From Burkholderiaceae bacterium (lineage in GTDB: Bacteria; Pseudomonadota; Gammaproteobacteria; Burkholderiales; Burkholderiaceae_C), in assembly GCA_030695205.1 (NCBI GenBank), contig JAUYTN010000047.1, positions 62,001 to 126,000 of the forward strand: DNA of 64,000 nucleotides, read 5' to 3'. How positions within the stretch are numbered: the stretch's first letter is position 1; the number at the start of each line of letters is the position of its first letter. The notes beneath the pieces are model-generated. The model did no database searches. It was not told the origin of the DNA and saw only the letters and a list, made by a program, of their open reading frames with translations. The position numbers and the translations under genes are program-made. Shown in pieces: positions 62,886-64,000 of this stretch.

Positions 62886-63077
62886 TCATTGGTCTGGCCC
62901 AAATACCCCAAAAGAGGGGTATTTGCTCAGCCGCTTACCCCGGTTGCTTGCTCGATGCGGGCCAGTTCGCCCCACCCGGTCATGAACACGCTGTGGCGGC
63001 TTGCAAGGCGCTGTACTGCCTTCACCCTTGTCATCAGCGCGGGCTACAGTGGCTTGTTTGCGCAGCGCCAGGGGCAT
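62886..63077 (-). CDS. Doubtful small ORF after the cassette
   Basis: 63 residues, MPLALRKQATVARADDKGEG and more; basic, no domain. Its start lies in the same place relative to cassette protein A as the start at 54292 in island 1, which is the only support. The sequence is unrelated to the island 1 gene, so it may be a remnant or not expressed. Confidence 0.3.
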   Translation of the reverse strand: MPLALRKQATVARADDKGEGSTAPCKPPQRVHDRVGRTGPHRASNRGKRLSKYPSFGVFGPDQ

Positions 63078-63087
63078 GGTTCAGCCC

Positions 63088-63441
63088 TCACTGCACACGG
63101 TGAATCAGTGCCGGGTCAAACGCTCTTGCCTCCAACCCCATGGCTTCACGTTCGGCCATGAATTGCGCGATGGATGCTTGCGCCTCGGATTCGCTCAGGC
63201 CCAATTGCTTTGCCACATCCTCCAGGCGATAAACGGGGGTGCCATCGGCCAGATACCCGCCAGCATCAGGAATCAGGCCCAGCTCTCGGCCCTTGGCCTT
63301 CATCTGCGCATGCAACTCTGGCGGTGCAAGGTCAAACACCCGCATCAATGCGACTTGGGCTTTTGGATGGGTGTCGCCAATGGTTTGGGCCAGTCGGTCG
63401 TACAGGTGGAGGGCTTCCATGAATTGCGGTGAGGTGTTCAT
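63088..63441 (-). CDS. Island cassette protein A (second copy)
   Basis: 117 residues, MNTSPQFMEALHLYDRLAQT. Differs from the island 1 copy mostly at the N-terminus and in the end AEREAMGLEARAFDPALIHR. The HTH-like VYRLEDVAKQLGLSESE is unchanged. It overlaps the upstream gene by 4 bases. Confidence 0.7.
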   Translation of the reverse strand: MNTSPQFMEALHLYDRLAQTIGDTHPKAQVALMRVFDLAPPELHAQMKAKGRELGLIPDAGGYLADGTPVYRLEDVAKQLGLSESEAQASIAQFMAEREAMGLEARAFDPALIHRVQ

Positions 63442-63776
63442 TGCGCACCGCCTTTCAACTCAGCACGCATACCAGCAAAGATGCGGCCCATGCGTTCGTT
63501 GCCCGCTGCATCCATGGCATCGGCATACATGGCGGTCACCCGCTTGGACACCTCGCCCATGGTCAGCAGCGTTTCCAGAATGTCGGCCTTGGTGTAGCCC
63601 CCAGCGGTGGCAGCAGCCAGCATGTCGCGCACGGTCTTGGCGGCTCGTGTGCGGCCCTTGGACGTGGTGTCGTGGCTACCCTCGCCATAGGCTGTGTCGG
63701 CCAGTATCAGCAGGACGGCGGTCGGGTTCAGGTCGTAGGCTTGACCATCGGGTGTGAGGGTGGCGGTCGGTTTCAT
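63438..63776 (-). CDS. Island cassette protein B (second copy)
   Basis: 112 residues from ATG 63776. Compared with the island 1 protein it has changes such as TTSKGRT for TPPKGRT and GGYTKAD for GGYRQAD; otherwise nearly identical. The frame is open for eight more codons upstream, but the start equivalent to the other copy is used. Confidence 0.7.
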   Translation of the reverse strand: MKPTATLTPDGQAYDLNPTAVLLILADTAYGEGSHDTTSKGRTRAAKTVRDMLAAATAGGYTKADILETLLTMGEVSKRVTAMYADAMDAAGNERMGRIFAGMRAELKGGAQ

Positions 63777-63796
63777 GGGGTGTCCTTGGGGTTCGG

Positions 63797-64000
63797 TCAC
63801 AGCAGAGCGGCTTGATGAGGGGTGGACGTCGGGTCAGGTGCTTGCTGCGCAGCGGCGGGTGCTGGGTGTGCGGGGGTGGCGAATACCGCAGTGGGGGTGT
63901 CCTGAAAATCAGTGCACCACTCGTTTGCCAGTTCGGCCAGCATGTTGATGGTGTTCAGTTCATGCGACAGGTCGGCGTGCTTGTGGTCACTGTGGTGAAC
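63797..64000 (-). CDS. Partial hypothetical protein of island 2 (5' end outside window)
   Basis: The minus-strand frame is open from the window edge to the TGA at 63797-63799, giving 67 residues: VHHSDHKHADLSHELNTINM, then LAELANEWCTDF, and a Pro/Ala-rich tail. The helical LNTINMLAELANEW segment suggests a real gene upstream of cassette protein B. The rest lies beyond the window. Confidence 0.55.
   Translation of the reverse strand, partial: VHHSDHKHADLSHELNTINMLAELANEWCTDFQDTPTAVFATPAHPAPAAAQQAPDPTSTPHQAALL

Larger units (their letters stand above)
63083..63777. repeat. 690-bp duplicated segment, copy in island 2
   Basis: Second copy of 54298-54992 in the same orientation, with both small genes intact. 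Substitutions are scattered and the open frames are preserved, arguing for selection on both proteins. Confidence 0.85.
61978..64000. mobile_element. Integrative element 2 (partial), tandem with island 1
   Basis: Begins at the shared att repeat and continues past the window end. It contains its own zinc-ribbon gene, the same two-gene cassette as island 1, and the end of another gene. Its near-att repeats differ from those of island 1, suggesting a different integrase further right. The right boundary is unseen. Confidence 0.75.

Overview
The window looks like a high-GC betaproteobacterial chromosome, most likely Comamonadaceae (Rhodoferax / Hydrogenophaga / Polaromonas-like). The evidence is the gene orders ybgC-tolQ-tolR-tolA, surE-pcm-nlpD and folC-dedD-cvpA-purF, the protein style, and a short dispersed repeat of a kind I associate with this family. 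The genus is inference; no rRNA gene is present.

Layout. 1-12.9 kb: aminotransferase tail, ybgC-tolQRA (tolB and pal absent here), a 3'-5' exonuclease, an acyl-CoA ligase, dnaE, an AAA-ATPase/nuclease-like gene broken by one amber codon, and small membrane proteins. 13-20 kb: an iron/heme module with a siderophore receptor, a DUF1513 protein, bfd, tonB-exbB-exbD-hemP and a GlcG/HbpS-like protein; Fur-box-like palindromes lie before the receptor and between the DUF1513 gene and bfd. 20-27 kb: Bax-inhibitor-like protein, a lipoprotein, rlmD, and the surE-pcm-nlpD operon. 27.4-33.5 kb: tRNA-Ala, tRNA-Glu and tRNA-Asp, then gltX, purF, cvpA, dedD-like and folC. 33.6-51.1 kb: a thioredoxin-fold reductase, ppnP, argG, an HNH protein in a repeat-rich gap, murB, yajQ, a degenerate HD-GYP protein, ridA, plsY, ybaK, tas, a second acyl-CoA ligase, a hydrolase, prfB with its programmed frameshift, pepN, fbp and tRNA-Thr.

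51.1-64 kb: two tandem integrative elements in the 3' half of tRNA-Thr(CGT). The first (51133-61977) is bounded by 91-bp direct repeats. It carries a tyrosine integrase, an AlpA-like regulator, a PriCT-2/Toprim/DUF3987 replication protein, a chain of overlapping small genes, and an AT-rich secreted-protein cargo gene. I see no capsid, terminase or relaxase gene, so it resembles a phage satellite or a minimal mobilisable island. A second element starts at 61978 and runs off the window. It shares a 690-bp, two-gene cassette with the first.

The most unusual signal is a roughly 50-bp dispersed element found 15 times. Every copy has TAGC, one base, exactly 17 variable bases, then AAGCG, usually followed by a GGC/GCC and a T-rich end. 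Seven copies are intergenic or at gene edges. Eight lie inside reading frames (receptor signal peptide, rlmD, pcm, folC, acyl-CoA ligase twice, pepN, and a small island gene), always in a frame that avoids the TAG stop. A second element type, 241 bp with 36-bp inverted ends, lies between the HNH gene and murB.
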